Positions 12,483-25,758 of a stretch of DNA of 64,000 bases are shown here, one piece after another. The number at the start of each line of letters is the position of its first letter. Position 1 is the first letter of the stretch. Source of the DNA: Linepithema humile (taxonomy: Eukaryota; Arthropoda; Insecta; Hymenoptera; Formicidae); assembly GCF_040581485.1 (NCBI RefSeq), contig NC_090133.1:27616139-27680138 (forward strand), given 5' to 3'. Position numbers and translations under genes: made by a program. Below the pieces are notes generated by a model. The model was not told the DNA's origin and did not search any database. It was given only the letters and a program-made list of their open reading frames with translations.

Positions 12483-12893
12483 CTGTAAGATGGAAATAAT
12501 TGCAAGATCGTGCAAATATGGACACAGTCAAAACAATCAAATTTTATAAATCCACACTTCTTATTCATGCGGTCCCTTGGTAATTATTTAGTAACGCTGC
12601 TTCACCTCCAATTTTTATAAATTTATGCTTATTCGACGCGTTTTTGCGTGAAACGAAAGAATCTGACAGAAAAAGTGTCGCTCTGCCCCACGAAGCGAGA
12701 TATTAATCGTTAAAGTTGACTAGTTTTCAGATTAAGAAAGCTGTCATATACTTAAAACACATGCTTAAAAGTGTATATATGAACGCAAAGCGTTCTGCGC
12801 AGCATATGTATGCGCTTCTCGCTTGTATGGAACTTGAAAGCCGACAGCCCGGTAGGAAACATCGCATCACTGGTGGAAACCTAATGGGTTCCG

Positions 12894-12910
12894 CCTCCCC
12901 TACGGGGAGG
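12894..12910. other. GC stem-loop CCTCCCC-TAC-GGGGAGG
   Basis: A perfect 7-bp GC stem with a 3-nt loop sits in otherwise AT-rich DNA upstream of ciboulot. It is flanked by TTCCG and CTCCGCC. It may be part of a decayed mobile element; no function is evident. Confidence 0.4.
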
Positions 12911-13027
12911 CTCCGCCATCGATAAACTATACACATAAATTTGAGTTGAAATCTCACTTCGTGTGGAAAGTTGTAAACGTAACCTAAAAAGTACGTGAAA
13001 TTATCAATATATATTGTTGATTTGTAA

Positions 13028-13126
13028 CTGCGTTCCGAAATTCACTGCCAGTACTGAAAATCTATAGTTTATGTTACGTATATTGTATATAGATTTTTAG
13101 TACTGACAGTGAATTTCAGAACGCAG
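13028..13126. mobile_element. 99-bp foldback element
   Basis: CTGCGTTCCGAAATTCACTG at the left pairs with CAGTGAATTTCAGAACGCAG at the right, and the pairing continues through TACTGAAAATCTATA. Only about 20 bp in the centre are unpaired. Confidence 0.75.
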
Positions 13127-13167
13127 CCAGCAATGAATATGTAAATGCGATTGTTCATTTTTCTTTG

Positions 13168-13215
13168 GCCAATATTCATAGTCCGTATATTCGAAATCGT
13201 CTTAAGCACTGACTT
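13168..13215. mobile_element. Fragment related to the MITE at 7074-7362
   Basis: CCAATATTCATAGTCCGTAT, followed by CGTCTTAAGCACTGACTTA, resembles the end and subterminal part of the 7074 element. No matching opposite end was seen, so it looks like a solo or decayed end. Confidence 0.45.
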
Positions 13216-13826
13216 ATATTCACTTTCTTCATCAGACACAGATTGTCACAAAACGCAGAGCGTTTTTCGCATCACATGTATACGATTTTCGCTTGTATAC
13301 GTGAAGTCGCAGTATACTAATCTAGCAGTTCTTTACTACAGTCTTCATCTATAATATACTAGTGAGCCTTGAAGGAGTGATAAAGAAAGATAAAGAAATA
13401 AACTATCTCTTTCTATCACTGTAGAAAGAGAGAGTCTAATGTCTTTCTTAATATAATCTGTCTCATTCCACCAATACGCAATGTAAATATGGAAAGAGTA
13501 CAGACATTCCTCAGCTACTATTGCTCTCTTTGACCCGAAAATTACATATTGGCTCTTATAAGAAGATTCTCTCCAGTATGTTAGAGCTTAGTGATTACCA
13601 TGCGTTATTGTGCGTTAAACTTAAAACATAAAACATTGTCTTGAACCGATAAGTCTTGTTCTCTGCCATCAACCTAAGAGCCACTGCACAAGCTTCTCCG
13701 TAACGTGTTACGTTACGTTAAGTACTGATTATAAACCTAAACCCGTACATAAACTTGAACTTCAGTCAACGCACAAACAAAAATATAAAGCTTTATTTTT
13801 CCGAAAAAATAGAACTCTTATTGGAT

Positions 13827-13890
13827 ATCGCTTATCGCTCATCGCTTATCGCTCATCGCTCATCGTTCATCGCTCATCGCTCATCATCCA
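13827..13890. repeat. Tandem 7-bp repeat (ATCGCTC)n
   Basis: About nine copies of ATCGCTC/ATCGCTT/ATCGTTC run in tandem, ending in ATCATCC. It is a simple microsatellite. Confidence 0.85.
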
Positions 13891-13939
13891 TCACGTCCAG
13901 TATGCAAAAGTCATTACGATTAAGCCTAAACGCTTTTTT

Positions 13940-14092
13940 TAAGCCAGCGGCACATGGTGCGTTTTTGCTTACTGGATTGATTGTGAGCTAATAAATTACT
14001 AAAAATACTGTATGCTGTATGGTGCATTTCTAGTATTTTACTAACTCGCAATCAATCCAGTGAACAAAAACGAACCGTGTGCCGCTGGCTTT
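13940..14092. mobile_element. 153-bp MITE with AAGCCAGCGGCACA ends
   Basis: The left end AAGCCAGCGGCACATGGTGC is inverted at the right as GTGTGCCGCTGGCTT. Pairing extends about 50 bp (GTTTTTGCTTACTGGATTGA against TCAATCCAGTGAACAAAAAC). Confidence 0.8.
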
Positions 14093-14194
14093 ACATGTAA
14101 TGGCCTTAATGGTAGAAATCATTTAAAGACGAAAAAATGACCAATCAAGTTGTCAAAAAGTCGTGCATGCGCAAAAAAGTGGCCTGCCTATGAG

Positions 14195-14580
14195 CCTATA
14201 AGGATGCGCGTAGCCAGGATTTTATTTAGGGGCGGGTAAAAATTTATCTTGAAACAAATTTTATTATTATTTTAAATGGATTTATTAGATTTATCTTCAC
14301 AAAAAAAAATGCTTATTAAAATATTTATACTAAAGCCAGTCTTCGCGAATGTGGTCAATTACTAATTAATTTAATTTTCGTTATATACATTAATTTTTAG
14401 GATTGTTAATATATTGGTTTTAATTGCAGAACATATACTTTAGCTTCATTTGTGGAATCTAGGTTGTAATGTATCAGGTGCATTTTTTTATATTTATGAT
14501 TTTCATAATTATTTTTTCTCTGCGACAAGGGAAAGGGTGCAAATGCCCCCCTCCACCCCTGGCTACGCCTATACTTATAA
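14195..14580. mobile_element. About 385-bp inverted-repeat element with GCGTAGCCAGG ends
   Basis: CCTATAAGGATGCGCGTAGC at the left and CTGGCTACGCCTATACTTAT at the right are inverted but imperfect. G-rich subterminal tracts (AGGGGCGGG; the complement of GCCCCCCTCCACC) lie inside each end. The AT-rich interior has no transposase frame, so it is a non-autonomous DNA transposon. Confidence 0.6.
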
Positions 14581-15329
14581 GTGACAAGGGTGCCAGTAGT
14601 TAGCATTACTAATTCTTGTCCTGGGTTTCCCGGAGTGTTGCGCAGAGCGCTCTGCCTTTGAAAATGGCCCCTCGATTGTGTGCGAAACTCCGTTGAAATT
14701 TAAGTATACTGAAAGAGGCAGTGGCGCATAAGCGGCCCGTGGACAGAGATAGATAGATATTTCGGAACAGGCAAGTTACGACAAAGACAGGCTGTTCGGG
14801 AATCCCCTCCATTCCCGCACGCTTTAGGCAACTCAGTGCTTATTCTAGTATCTATTCTAGTATATTTCAGTGGGAAACATAGGACAAGAATTGGTAACGC
14901 TGGCAATCGGTGATATCTCAGATGTCAAACGAGCTAGTTTGCCTCTCCATCCCCTCTAACTTCTCCAATCTCACCAAATCCAGATCCTGCACAATAACGT
15001 ATTATAAACGTGTGGACCGCAAGAGATTCTCTCTTCCCGATTTATAAATTAATAAATAATTGTAAATTTAAAGTTTAATGATATTTTTATATTAAAAGCA
15101 CGAAATACTCATGGATATTATTTATTTATGTTATGTAAGTCTCTGGGACATCTAACAAATCTAATCTATCGAATACAATTTAATAATGTTTTAGGATTAT
15201 CATATCATAAATGTAATAATCGAAAAGAAAAACTTTGTTATTATTTGAATTATTAAAAAAAAAAGATTTTAAAGATCGCGTTTAAAACATTGATAGTTAG
15301 CAGTCAGGGGACACGGAACCTCATCGCGT

Positions 15330-15492
15330 TAAGCCCGTGTCACACTACGTATTTCGGACGCGGATCGGAATTCAGCCAATCAAGACTCTTATGCCTCGTC
15401 TTGATTGACTGAATTCCGATCCACGATCCGCAATCCCGATCCGATCCGCGATCCCGATCCGCGTCCGCAATACGTAGTGTGACACGGGCTTT
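15330..15492. mobile_element. 163-bp MITE with AAGCCCGTGTCACACTACGT ends
   Basis: AAGCCCGTGTCACACTACGT is perfectly inverted at the right end (ACGTAGTGTGACACGGGCTT). Internal CCGATCCGCGATCCCGATCC-type repeats and a TCAATCAAGAC palindrome are present. The GC content stands out from the surrounding AT-rich DNA. Confidence 0.85.
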
Positions 15493-15842
15493 ACAGATGC
15501 GTCGTACCTAAGGCTGAGCGCCGCGCGTGTTGTTTCAAGACGCAGTAGGAAGACGATAGGCGTTAGCTTACGAAAATTGACCGAAATGTGCAGATCGTGC
15601 CGAGCACTGATATAGATATTTGAAGATAAGTTAAAGAGAAGATATTAAAATAATAAATAAAAAATAAGAATATTAAGCTTATTTGAATTTTCTCTTGCTA
15701 CAACCTGTCCCGTCTATTAGAGTCCGCCAAAATTGCGCGTCTATTCAGGTACTTGTCATCGTAAGCGCATGTGCGACCTGGCTCGCAAAGAATTTATGAG
15801 AAAACAAATAACGGAGGGACAACCCAACTCATTTAGCAACTT

Positions 15843-15950
15843 AGAGTCGGCTGGTCACATATAATAAGGCGATTGGCTTAAAAAACCACATAAACACGGT
15901 TCTCGTTTATTGCGTACCTCCTCCAAAATTTCATGTGGCCAACCGACTCT
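15843..15950. mobile_element. 108-bp element with AGAGTCGGCTGGTCACAT ends
   Basis: The left AGAGTCGGCTGGTCACAT and right ATGTGGCCAACCGACTCT are inverted with two mismatches. The interior is non-coding. Confidence 0.65.
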
Positions 15951-17087
15951 GACTGACATGCTAGTGGAACAATTCAAGCACAAATACAGTTTTATATTTT
16001 TTGCACACTTATATTAAAGTAAATGAGAATTGTGAATAAAATATTTTTAATGTATTTTAATTTATTTAAAAATTACTTTTAATCTTTAACTTTACATTTT
16101 ATATGCAAAGAATTACACCACGATTGGCTTCATCTACACTCATCAGTCGTTATTTATGCGCGACAATGACGCATTCCAACCACAGGAACTCTGATAAACG
16201 TTTTGTGACAATCTTGCGCCGCTTCTTTCTGCATAATACACAACTGTGTTTCCACAATATTACATTACACAATTAAATTATATCTACAAGTTGCCGCGAA
16301 ATGAATGATTAAATAATTTTTTAAATGTACAAAGGCTGACAAATCTAAAAAAATACATCAATAGAAAAAAATTTTCCATAAGTATTCCTTATGTAATTTT
16401 TCTCAAAATTCTTCATGTAAGATAGTGAATTTTTCGTTTAAAAAAAAAAAAAACTTAATTCGACAACACCAAACCAACTTCGCTCTGCAAATAATTGATA
16501 GTTGTGGCACGAAATCGCTGTCGCGTCATCGGACTGGATGTGTACATGCCTTTATATATTTATATATATACGTCTTATATACTGAATCCAGTGCTCGTCA
16601 CGCGTTTACATATTAAACTATCAATGACTCATTCGTCTGGTACCCCTCTTCGTCCACCCTCTTTCTATCACCATACTCGTCAGCAGTTATGTGCATTCAG
16701 GCAGACTTAAAAGTTTACCTGATACAACGTGAAAAAAATGCACAAAAAAGAACGTAGCTCTAATTAATGTATGTGAGCAGTCGGTATCGATAGGCGTTCA
16801 ACTCCTACGCGCTTCTTTTCCAATCGAGTCGTTCTGCGTTTTATGATGAAATCGACTTTTTTATGCGTGCACATTGCATAAGTAACGATTGCACACATTC
16901 CGAGCGTTATAATAAACTAATATTAAACTGATACTGAACTAGTGTGCAAACTAATATTTATATTCCTTATAACATTAACCACTTTATCTTATAAAAATTG
17001 AAATAAAAAAAATAGAAACATATAAGAAATTGCGCATTAGTTGTGCCACATAGGAGTTCATGAGAAAACAAGCAACGATACGGCGTC

Positions 17088-17175
17088 GAATTCACCCACA
17101 TGAGCGAATAAACTGTATGCGCGAATAAAGAAGACGCGGAGTAAGAAAAGGTCTGCATTCCATGTGGGTGAAGTC
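17088..17175. mobile_element. 88-bp element with short inverted ends
   Basis: GAATTCACCCACATG and CATGTGGGTGAAGTC are inverted, 13 of 15 positions matching. The short arms and lack of a family copy here make this a tentative call. Confidence 0.4.
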
Positions 17176-19054
17176 ACGGGAACATCGGATATTACTAACC
17201 ACATTATCAGTACGCGGTTGTGATTGTGACACAATGCAAAGTCATCAATTTCATGCTTTTCTTCTTTTGCGTCGTTTCATTCCGGGGGAAACAATCTCGC
17301 ATAACAAAAAAAAATTACTGAAACAGCATTCGTAAGATAAATAACATTGCGCGAAAATAAACCTATTGCAAATTCGTAAAGATATTTACGTTTCTATTAG
17401 CATCTTATTTCAGAATTTTATTTTCAGATTTAATTATGATCGACTGTGGAGTGTTGATGTGCAACAATGCAGAAAGCGCGATTAAAAATAGGCCTTTCGT
17501 CAGTCGTTCGCCGACTTCGTTTTTCGACCCAATGAAATACGATTCTGGAATCGTGAGAGAGGCTCGAGAGATACGTTCAAACGGTGGGTCAGCATCAGCA
17601 AGGCTGTATGCGTCCTTATATGGTAGCCGATCGTATGCCTATATATAGGGAGAGCTCGAAAGAGGTCGAATGTACGCAAGAGCGAAACAGCGGGTGCTCA
17701 CACGCGTTCTTTACGTATCCGCTTTGCAGAATTCTTTTTTATTTCTGTGTGTGTGTGTAGGCGTACGTAAGTATGTGTAATGTGTACTGCGCTGTAAGTA
17801 ACGGTAAGAGATGAGAACGAGATTTTGCTTGAGCACGACAAAACGGGGCCGGGAATAAAACGTAATTCTCGCTACATGGCGAATCATAATAACACGCTTC
17901 GTTCATCGCGAATCTATTGCTCGACGATGTACCGTGCAAAATCGTGAAAGTGTCATTAATCCTGATAGAAGCCGGAAATGGCTACAGAATGTTCAATCAT
18001 GTGTATCGTACGCTGAAAAACCTGCTCTACATAAAACTTCCGTTCGAAATTTTTAAAGATATATGATTTTTACCTAAAATTGAAATTGCTGTAACTTATA
18101 AATAATAAACTATCTTTTTTATCTGATAAATATAAACAAGTATTTTTAAGGTTCAGATATTTAATTATTCAACGTCTACCAAATTCCAAATCGAAAGTTA
18201 AAGTTTTTAATTAAAAAGTAAACAATTTAAATAAAAATTCAATAATTTATGAATTTAATATAGTTGATGTTTAAATATTTTTCTTAGTAAAATATCTTTC
18301 GCTTTTGTTACTTTTTAAATTAAAACTTCTTTTGATTAGAAATCACTGCTGGCGTTCGTCGCTCATTTCAGATCAATAAAAAAATTAAGAGCGCTTTAGC
18401 CGTGCAAAAAGCGCCCCAACGATCGTTAGTTCCATTTAATTGAACATCCGCGAATCTAGCTGAGCAGAGAGATCGACTGATATTAGCCTCTTATTAGTTA
18501 TTATGCAAACTGTACAAACGGTAGAACTTAATGAGCCGCGCAACGACAAGACACTCGGTGAAACCTGGATGAATCCTGCTCGATCTTTTCTCTCATGGAT
18601 ATCTCGAGGTGAAAAGCGGTTAGGAAACCTAGCTTTACAAGAGGTTAGGAAACTGGGTTGCCGGACGAGATACGCTGGCAGAACTCTACGACAAAGACGA
18701 GTCATCGAGATAGATTACGCGTTAGACGAATATTTCATATGAATGTCTAAATCATTCGATTTCTAATATTTCGTTTAAAAGGGGAAATTGTGTTAGTGTG
18801 ACTCTCGGGGTATCCAACTAGTCGATTGCGACGTGTTTCTTGATGATTTTGCATCACATTTTGATTTTTACATTTTCGTTTACTTTGTTCTATTATAAAA
18901 TGTATGTTTGTAATTTTAATATTTGTTCTTATTAATTTGTTTATATTTTGCTCTAGATAAAAAAACAAAATTACTAATACCTGGCTTGCAGTAAACAAGT
19001 GCTCACGTATTGGAAACTGTGGCATGTAATTAACGAGACTCTGTCGAATCGGTC

Positions 19055-19081
19055 AGAGAGAGAGAGAGAGAGAGAGAGAGA
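19055..19081. repeat. (GA)n microsatellite
   Basis: Uninterrupted AG dinucleotides for about 26 bp. Confidence 0.9.
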
Positions 19082-20499
19082 CTCTCTTACAGTGCATTGT
19101 CGTAGGTTTGGTCCGCGGAACGAGATCCTACGGTCACTAGCTAACGAGTTCGCGCGGCTGCCAATTAACTTAGGCAATCGCGTCTAATGGCAGGCCTCTC
19201 TAACTGTCGTCCTCTCTTTCTTTTACTCGCCACGCGTCCACACGTGCGTATCGTGCATAGCACGCACGCTGTATTGACCGGTGGGCTGCAGCAGCAACGG
19301 TAAGCACCTACGCGCATACAATGCCCACGTGAAAAACTGTCGCTTGCATTTGTATTTGTGGCCGGAGAAACGCTTTGCCCGCGTAGCAACCGCGACTTTC
19401 TGTGTCTCTGTCTCTCTAATACTCTCCTCTCCTGTTTCTTCTCCTCCTCCCTCTTTCTATTCCTCCCTCATTCTCTTCCTCTCCCACTCATTCGTTCTCT
19501 TTCTCTCCCTCTCTAGCTCTCTTTCGTGCAACCATGACGGGTAACGACCCTGGACGCGCGTATCGTATCGAGCGGTGGCGCATGTCGCCAGGAACATACA
19601 TGGATACGAGGTACTGTCAGATGACGATTTCGTGCTACAATTATCAATTTACACAACAAAGTTTGGTCTAGTATTACCGGGAGTTCAGATTTTTTTCTGC
19701 AGAAAAATTTTATGTAAAACATTACAAGAAAAATAACATGTAAGCTGATAGAAGTATTAGATATTTGTAGTCATTTCTCTAATTACAAAACAATTTTTGT
19801 AATAAGTAAAATAAGAAATTCCTGAATAATACTCAAATATGATCAAAACGATGCTGTAACAGAGTAATTTTCAAATTACGAACGATTAAAGAATCAATGA
19901 TTCTCTAAATAGTAACATAAAAACAGATTTAAGATTTATTACAACAGTCAATTCTATGTAAATTTTACTTTAGTAAAGCCACAAACTTTATGAAAACATT
20001 TATGAATTAGATTAAGACTGATACCTTTAGCTACACTAACAAGAGACATAGATTGCATACTTGACATGGCCATAAAAATGTCATTAAATGCTTGAAAATA
20101 CCATATTCGCCCGAAAGAAATTAAAATCCCATTATCAGTTAATATATTAGAAAATCTATTTTTAATCAACCGATCACAATATAACGGCAAAATAGAAAGA
20201 TTCGACATTTTCGACAAAAATGTTTGGAATTCTGATAAAATTCCTTAAATTTTCCAAGAGTTTTCCAGGTTCCCGAGATAGTGCGCTATATGCGCATGCA
20301 TGTGTGCGTAATGTACACACATAGATACAAATCATATCTCACGATGAGCATAATAGTCAACACCGTTTATGTAACGGAGCCTAAGGATATTGATTAACTA
20401 GATTTCGCTCAACGATCATCAGAAGGCTCGCCTTCTGATAACATAATCGTGTGTTAATATTGACACACACGCGCGCACTCACACATAGAGGCACGTGCG

Positions 20500-20860
20500 G
20501 ACTTCTATTTGCGAAGCATGAATGAATAGGGGGTGCGCGCATCTCACGCGGGGATGCATTGACGCGGGTTCCGAGGTTACGCCAGGGGAGCGGTCGATCC
20601 GCAGCGGCGGAGGCGGTAGCTGCCGCGGCAGACGGTTTCATCGATTGGCGATGCCGGCATCGCCCGGCGAGAGTGTGAGCGGGGTTCGTGAACTCCCGCG
20701 ACTCTATATGCGCTCGGCGGCCGCATCCCGGTTTTCATGGTCACGGATAAAAGAGGGTGGTATCTCTTGGCAGACGGTCCAGGTCGCGGCCTTGATTGCG
20801 CGATTTGCGATCAAGAATAATGACGACAAAATCGACATTACTCGACATCGAAACTCGTGA
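20500..20860. other. GC/CpG-rich patch in AT-rich intergenic DNA
   Basis: CpG-rich sequence (GCAGCGGCGGAGGCGG, CTCGGCGGCCGCATC) with a 112-codon stop-free frame on the plus strand that resembles no known protein. The frame is probably a by-product of GC content. It could be a promoter or an untranslated exon of an unseen transcript. Confidence 0.35.
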
Positions 20861-23639
20861 CTCAAGTGTGACGCAGATTAAACCCTCTGAGTGTAATTAA
20901 CGGTTTCCACAGAGACGCTAATCACGAGCAAGCCGGGCAAACGCGATTGCATGGAAGCGCGCATAATTCGCGACGGAGTATACAGAAGCCCCTCGTTCGC
21001 CTTGAAATGAGCGCACGGGACATGATAAAATGCAAATGTTTCCACGATGGTTCTCCCTTCGGAAAACACGAGGCGTGGAAAACCGCCGCAATTGTGTTGT
21101 ACGATACGGTAACAAATGTACGACGCACATTTTTGACTATGCACATTCCCTCGGAATTAAAAACGGTATACACGATTTGCATTTAGCATCTGCACTTTTA
21201 ACGATATTATAATTATATTCATTAAGAACGATATTTTGGATTGCATCGAAATGAAAAAGTATATCAACTATTGTAATATCAGTATTTAATATCGACAATC
21301 TCGAAATAAAAATCGTTTATTTAATAAAAAATAGTTTACGCCAAAATATTTATACTTGTATTTATTTAAATGTCTATACTAAAATATTAATATTGAAAAG
21401 ATATTCGGTAATTATAAAATGAAAATAAAACTCGTAATTAATGTTAAACTTCGTGAAACTCTTATAATTGCAAGAAAGCGTTAAATGTACGATGCTTGAG
21501 CACGCGAAATGAGCACTAGATTGTCGACGATGACGACGACGGTGACGACGAAAGGAAGATAAGTATGCGTGCACGCCGCGTATGCATCTGTCAAACCACG
21601 CCCTTCTATTCTACCTACTCGTGTTGTATGCTACACGAGGAAGGACGAAGAAGGACGAGAAGGTACCTAAACATTCTTCACAATGAAAGAAGTCTATTTC
21701 ACTCTAAAAGAAAGATTTGATTGTTAATTTATGTTTAATTAAAAATAATATTGTATCATTAAAAATATCTCTTAAAAAGATAAAATATCTCTTAAACAGA
21801 TAAAAATATAGTAAGAAACAAAAATATAATTAACAAAAAAATCCAGATTGATAAAAAAAATGTATAAAGAGCGTTTAATGGACACTTAAATAAAATCACG
21901 CATCTACGTTTTAATTTGACATTGGAATGTGGATAAAAGCGCATGAATATCTCTAAAATTAATTTCTCCGAGCGCTCGAAATTGTCTTCATCAAAAACGC
22001 TTCAAGTTTGTGCAGTTCGCTCGTTAATTCAGGTTCGTTAATTTGCTCGTTAATCTTATCGATCCTCATGTATGCATAACTGCAACGATATATAAAACGA
22101 TACATATAAAGTATCAGCAATAACGCGTACATTACGAACAATTCCTATCAACTAAGAATTTCAATTTAGCGATGTTTCAGAATAATTAAGCCCTTCTCAT
22201 TTTACGTTATTGTCGAAAATAACGATAGCAATTATATGGCACAATCATCATTAAAACAATGTATCATTGTTCATAATTTCGCGTCTCGTTCAACTCTCAT
22301 ATTTCCAAGAATGAATATTCATTCGCGATATCGTTGTGCGATTATCGAGAAAAGAAATCAAGTGTGTCGTTTCCGTTTTACGAGAGAGAAAGAGACGCCT
22401 ATCGACCACACCCCTGGGTCCATTTTCGATCACGTTGATCGAAATCGCGATACAGACTCGATCGGCGACGAAGAACACGCAATTTCGGAATAATTCGCCA
22501 TTCTATTCACGGGAAATTCACTTCAAGCGTCACGTTTTCGTTACTGCCCTAAACACCGAGATCCTTCACGCTCGTCTGTAGTGAACATTGAATTTAATTG
22601 TCACAAACACGCCAATATAAAGTTCACGCTTCAATCAGTCGTATTTCTATCTTAATAAATGTACTACTTAGTTCCGCATGTTTATAATGTCGGAACGCGA
22701 ACTCGGCGATAACACCGACAACTCCTATAACGCTATTATCGAGTGTAACAATATGAAAAGCAAATGATGTTAACAGCAAGTTACCAAGCGAAGAAATGAG
22801 AAATTCTAATAAATTGAAATAATTCAATTAATTTAGCAAAATTAGTTTAATTTAAACTTAACTAAAATGACGATAATTGAACTCATAATAATAGGTGATA
22901 ACGCTGTTAACAGTTTCACTGATTCAAAACTAAGAGATTAGAGAAACCTTCAAAATTTCAGTCACGCCACTTCCAGAAGTGAAGTCGCCAGGTTAGTTCC
23001 ATCAAGTTCACGGTTTTCAAGCGAGATGGAAGCTGATATCAAGCGTTTTACACTGTGAAGGGGAACCGCCGCACATAGTACCCTAAATCTTGACAATGTA
23101 CAATGGCAGATTTTTGAGCCAGCTTTCTTCGTTTCTCTAAATTGAAAATTGATCGCGAAAGAAAGAACGAGAGAAAAGGCGACACTCGTAATCGCTTTCT
23201 GTTATCTGTCCAGGAAGCCAAGCTTCCTAATAAACTTTCCGTACAACGCAGGATATTAGTTTAAGATATTATCATGTACGGGCCGATTCGCTTCGATGGC
23301 TGGCCGTTAATCTGCCATTGAACGCGCATCGCCGTGAGGGAAATCCGGTAACTCGCGACGATCGAAAGGGGTGCACTGACCTGTCAGTGATGAGAGCGAG
23401 TCTCTAAGGCGCAGGCAGACGCGGACACTGGTGAGCAAAAAGCGTACGTTGTTCAAACGTAGAAACGAAGCTGTACACTGAACAACCGGTTAGCGCTTCT
23501 GCGGTGCGTAACACCAGGTAACAACAGCGCCCGCCGTTTCGTTTCTCCCACTACTTGCAGCTTTCCTCTTTCCGGACAACAGGCCCCTTTCTCGCGCCAG
23601 GATCGGCGCGAAAAAGGGTTCGACGGAATCTACGTCGTT

Positions 23640-23950
23640 CTTCACATCAAGAACATGCTGAAAAGTTGAATATTAATATTAACATAATCATTAAATTTTA
23701 TATTAATAATGGAAAGTATCTAAATAAATGCTTTAAACTTGATTTATCTTATGCTTCACAATATCTTAGAAAAGAATTGAATGTTAACATTAATAATATG
23801 TATAATTAAATTTAATATTAACAACAGTGCAATAAAATTTTTTCAAATTCTATTTATATTATTTCATTTATTTTTTGCATAATGTATTACGAATATGCTG
23901 AAAGAATTGAATGTTAATGTTAATAATGTAATTAAATTTAATAGACTAGT
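23640..23950. repeat. Imperfect tandem repeat, unit about 120 bp, three copies
   Basis: The motif (A)GAATTGAATGTTAAYRTTAA, followed by AATTAAATTTAAT, recurs near 23665, 23773 and 23907, with ATGCTGAAA before the first and third copies. It is AT-rich and non-coding, and it is followed by ATTAATCTAATT-type palindromic repeats to about 24060. Confidence 0.55.
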
Positions 23951-25734
23951 ATCAACAATCTAATTAATTTTAATATTTATATTAATTAGATTAATACTAA
24001 TCTAATTAGTATTAATTTCATCATTAATCTAATTAATATTAATATTATTCTTAAATTTCATTTTAAAAGTAGCTCTAGGAAATCCTTCAAATTTCATTTA
24101 TATTGATTTTTTATTTATAACAAATAAACAAAATAAATTTACATTCCGAAATTTTATGAGCGCATATTCGTTCCTGAACTGGTCCCCACTGCTCACGAAT
24201 GAGGGCCAATCGACGCCAGGCTTTTACCTCTTCAACCATACCGATTAAACATGTTCCTCTCCTTCATTCCCCCCATCCGTCTGCACACGCATCTGATCGT
24301 CTCCTTGACCGTCATGCGGAGGGGTGGCTGACTCACCCTTCGCCAACGACTGGGAATTCACGCTCGACGCATAGCTGGCGTCGCGGATCTGACATTGAAC
24401 GGCTTCCTCGCGACGAGTCTTTTTTTGCGTCGTCCCGTTTTCTTCTTACACTTTATTACTCGTTCTCCAGCTGGAGAACTCAATTTGGAGGCAATTTATT
24501 TGTGCCATGATAGCGGGGAAAAAAGCGGTGCACGAAAATATCAGGGGTTGACGTACACCGCTGACTCATCCGGATTTTGTGCAGAGCCCTGCGCGTCATA
24601 CGTTCCGGCCACGTTGAGTTCCATTTAATCAGAGATCGAAATCATTTTTCGACTTCCGTCGCTTCCATTCTAAATTAGTTTGCGCATAGAGTAAGCAAGA
24701 TGGAGTAAATGGGTAATCTGCGGTGTAAAAAAAAGATGAAAGCGTGTAACTAAATTAGAAATGATATGATTGCATTAATAAAATTCTTGATATTTAACTA
24801 TGTTTGTGTCTTGGCGACACAAACCTTGATTATTAATTATATTTTAATCCTAGTCGAGATTTATCGCATTCAATTATAACTTAGCCAGCGAGATAATAAC
24901 TCTGTTAATTAGAAACACTTGGCTGCATTAGATTATTAGTCACATTGACTCGAGCCAACTAAATTTCATTTTTCTGTAACAAAAAGCCTATAATTAGAGA
25001 AAAGAAAAATAATTGTTTCGTTGTTTTATAAATTCTTTACATTACTTATGCCAAACAAAAAGTTATCCTTTGCGATTCAATAGTAGAAAAAAAAATTTTT
25101 TTATTCCACAAAAGTGAACTTAGATATTCTGAAGAAACGAGGAATAAAATAGTTTACGATTAAATACAAAGCATTTAATTTGCCTTGACGTGAAATTTTA
25201 TTGACAATAAGATACCTCTTATCACTAAATATTTAATACACATCACATACCTTATTGTAATGTAATCGTTAGGAATATATACAAAAAGCCATTGAGGAAA
25301 CTCTTATTATACGGAGATACATTAAAATCCATGTAGTTGAAGGTACGAATAAAGAATTATCTGTCTAAATGCGCGGAATCAGAGTTGAATGATGTGTACT
25401 AACATAAAAAAAAAAATTTAATAAAAAAAAAGACATGAGATAATTAATAGTGCAGTTTTAAAAATCCACACGTTTCCTTTCAATAGTAGCATGAACCGTT
25501 TAAGTGTAAGCCGATTGAATATTTTGAACTCTCGAAATGGTGAAACTTTTTTAACAGACTTTACGTACGTCTTCCAGTTTTAAAAAACTGTTTGGAACTC
25601 TTGCAAATTTGCAAAATTTTGCATGATAATTAACACGATGGAAATTTTAAGGTATGAGATATTTAACTGTTGATTGTGACTCAATATAAAGAAAAAAAAA
25701 AAGAAAAAAAAGACATAAAGAGAAATAACAGTTG

Positions 25735-25740
25735 TTTATT
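25735..25740 (-). other. Candidate polyadenylation signal of B52 (AATAAA on minus strand)
   Basis: TTTATT on the plus strand reads AATAAA in the transcript, about 20 nt after the B52 stop codon. This is very close to the stop, so a more distal signal may be the one used. Confidence 0.4.
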
Positions 25741-25758
25741 TTTGTTAATGTTCTTCAT

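Larger units (their letters stand above)
12483..25758. other. 13-kb region between ciboulot and B52 without a convincing gene
   Basis: Six-frame reading gives only short frames without splice partners or recognisable domains. The 12.5-17.2 kb part is dominated by short inverted-repeat elements, listed separately. The 17.2-25.7 kb part is mixed: AT-rich DNA, a (GA)n run at 19055-19081, a GC-rich patch at about 20500-20860 and an AT-rich imperfect tandem repeat at 23650-23950. It could hold non-coding RNA, enhancers or 5'UTR exons, which cannot be told from sequence alone. Confidence 0.55.
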
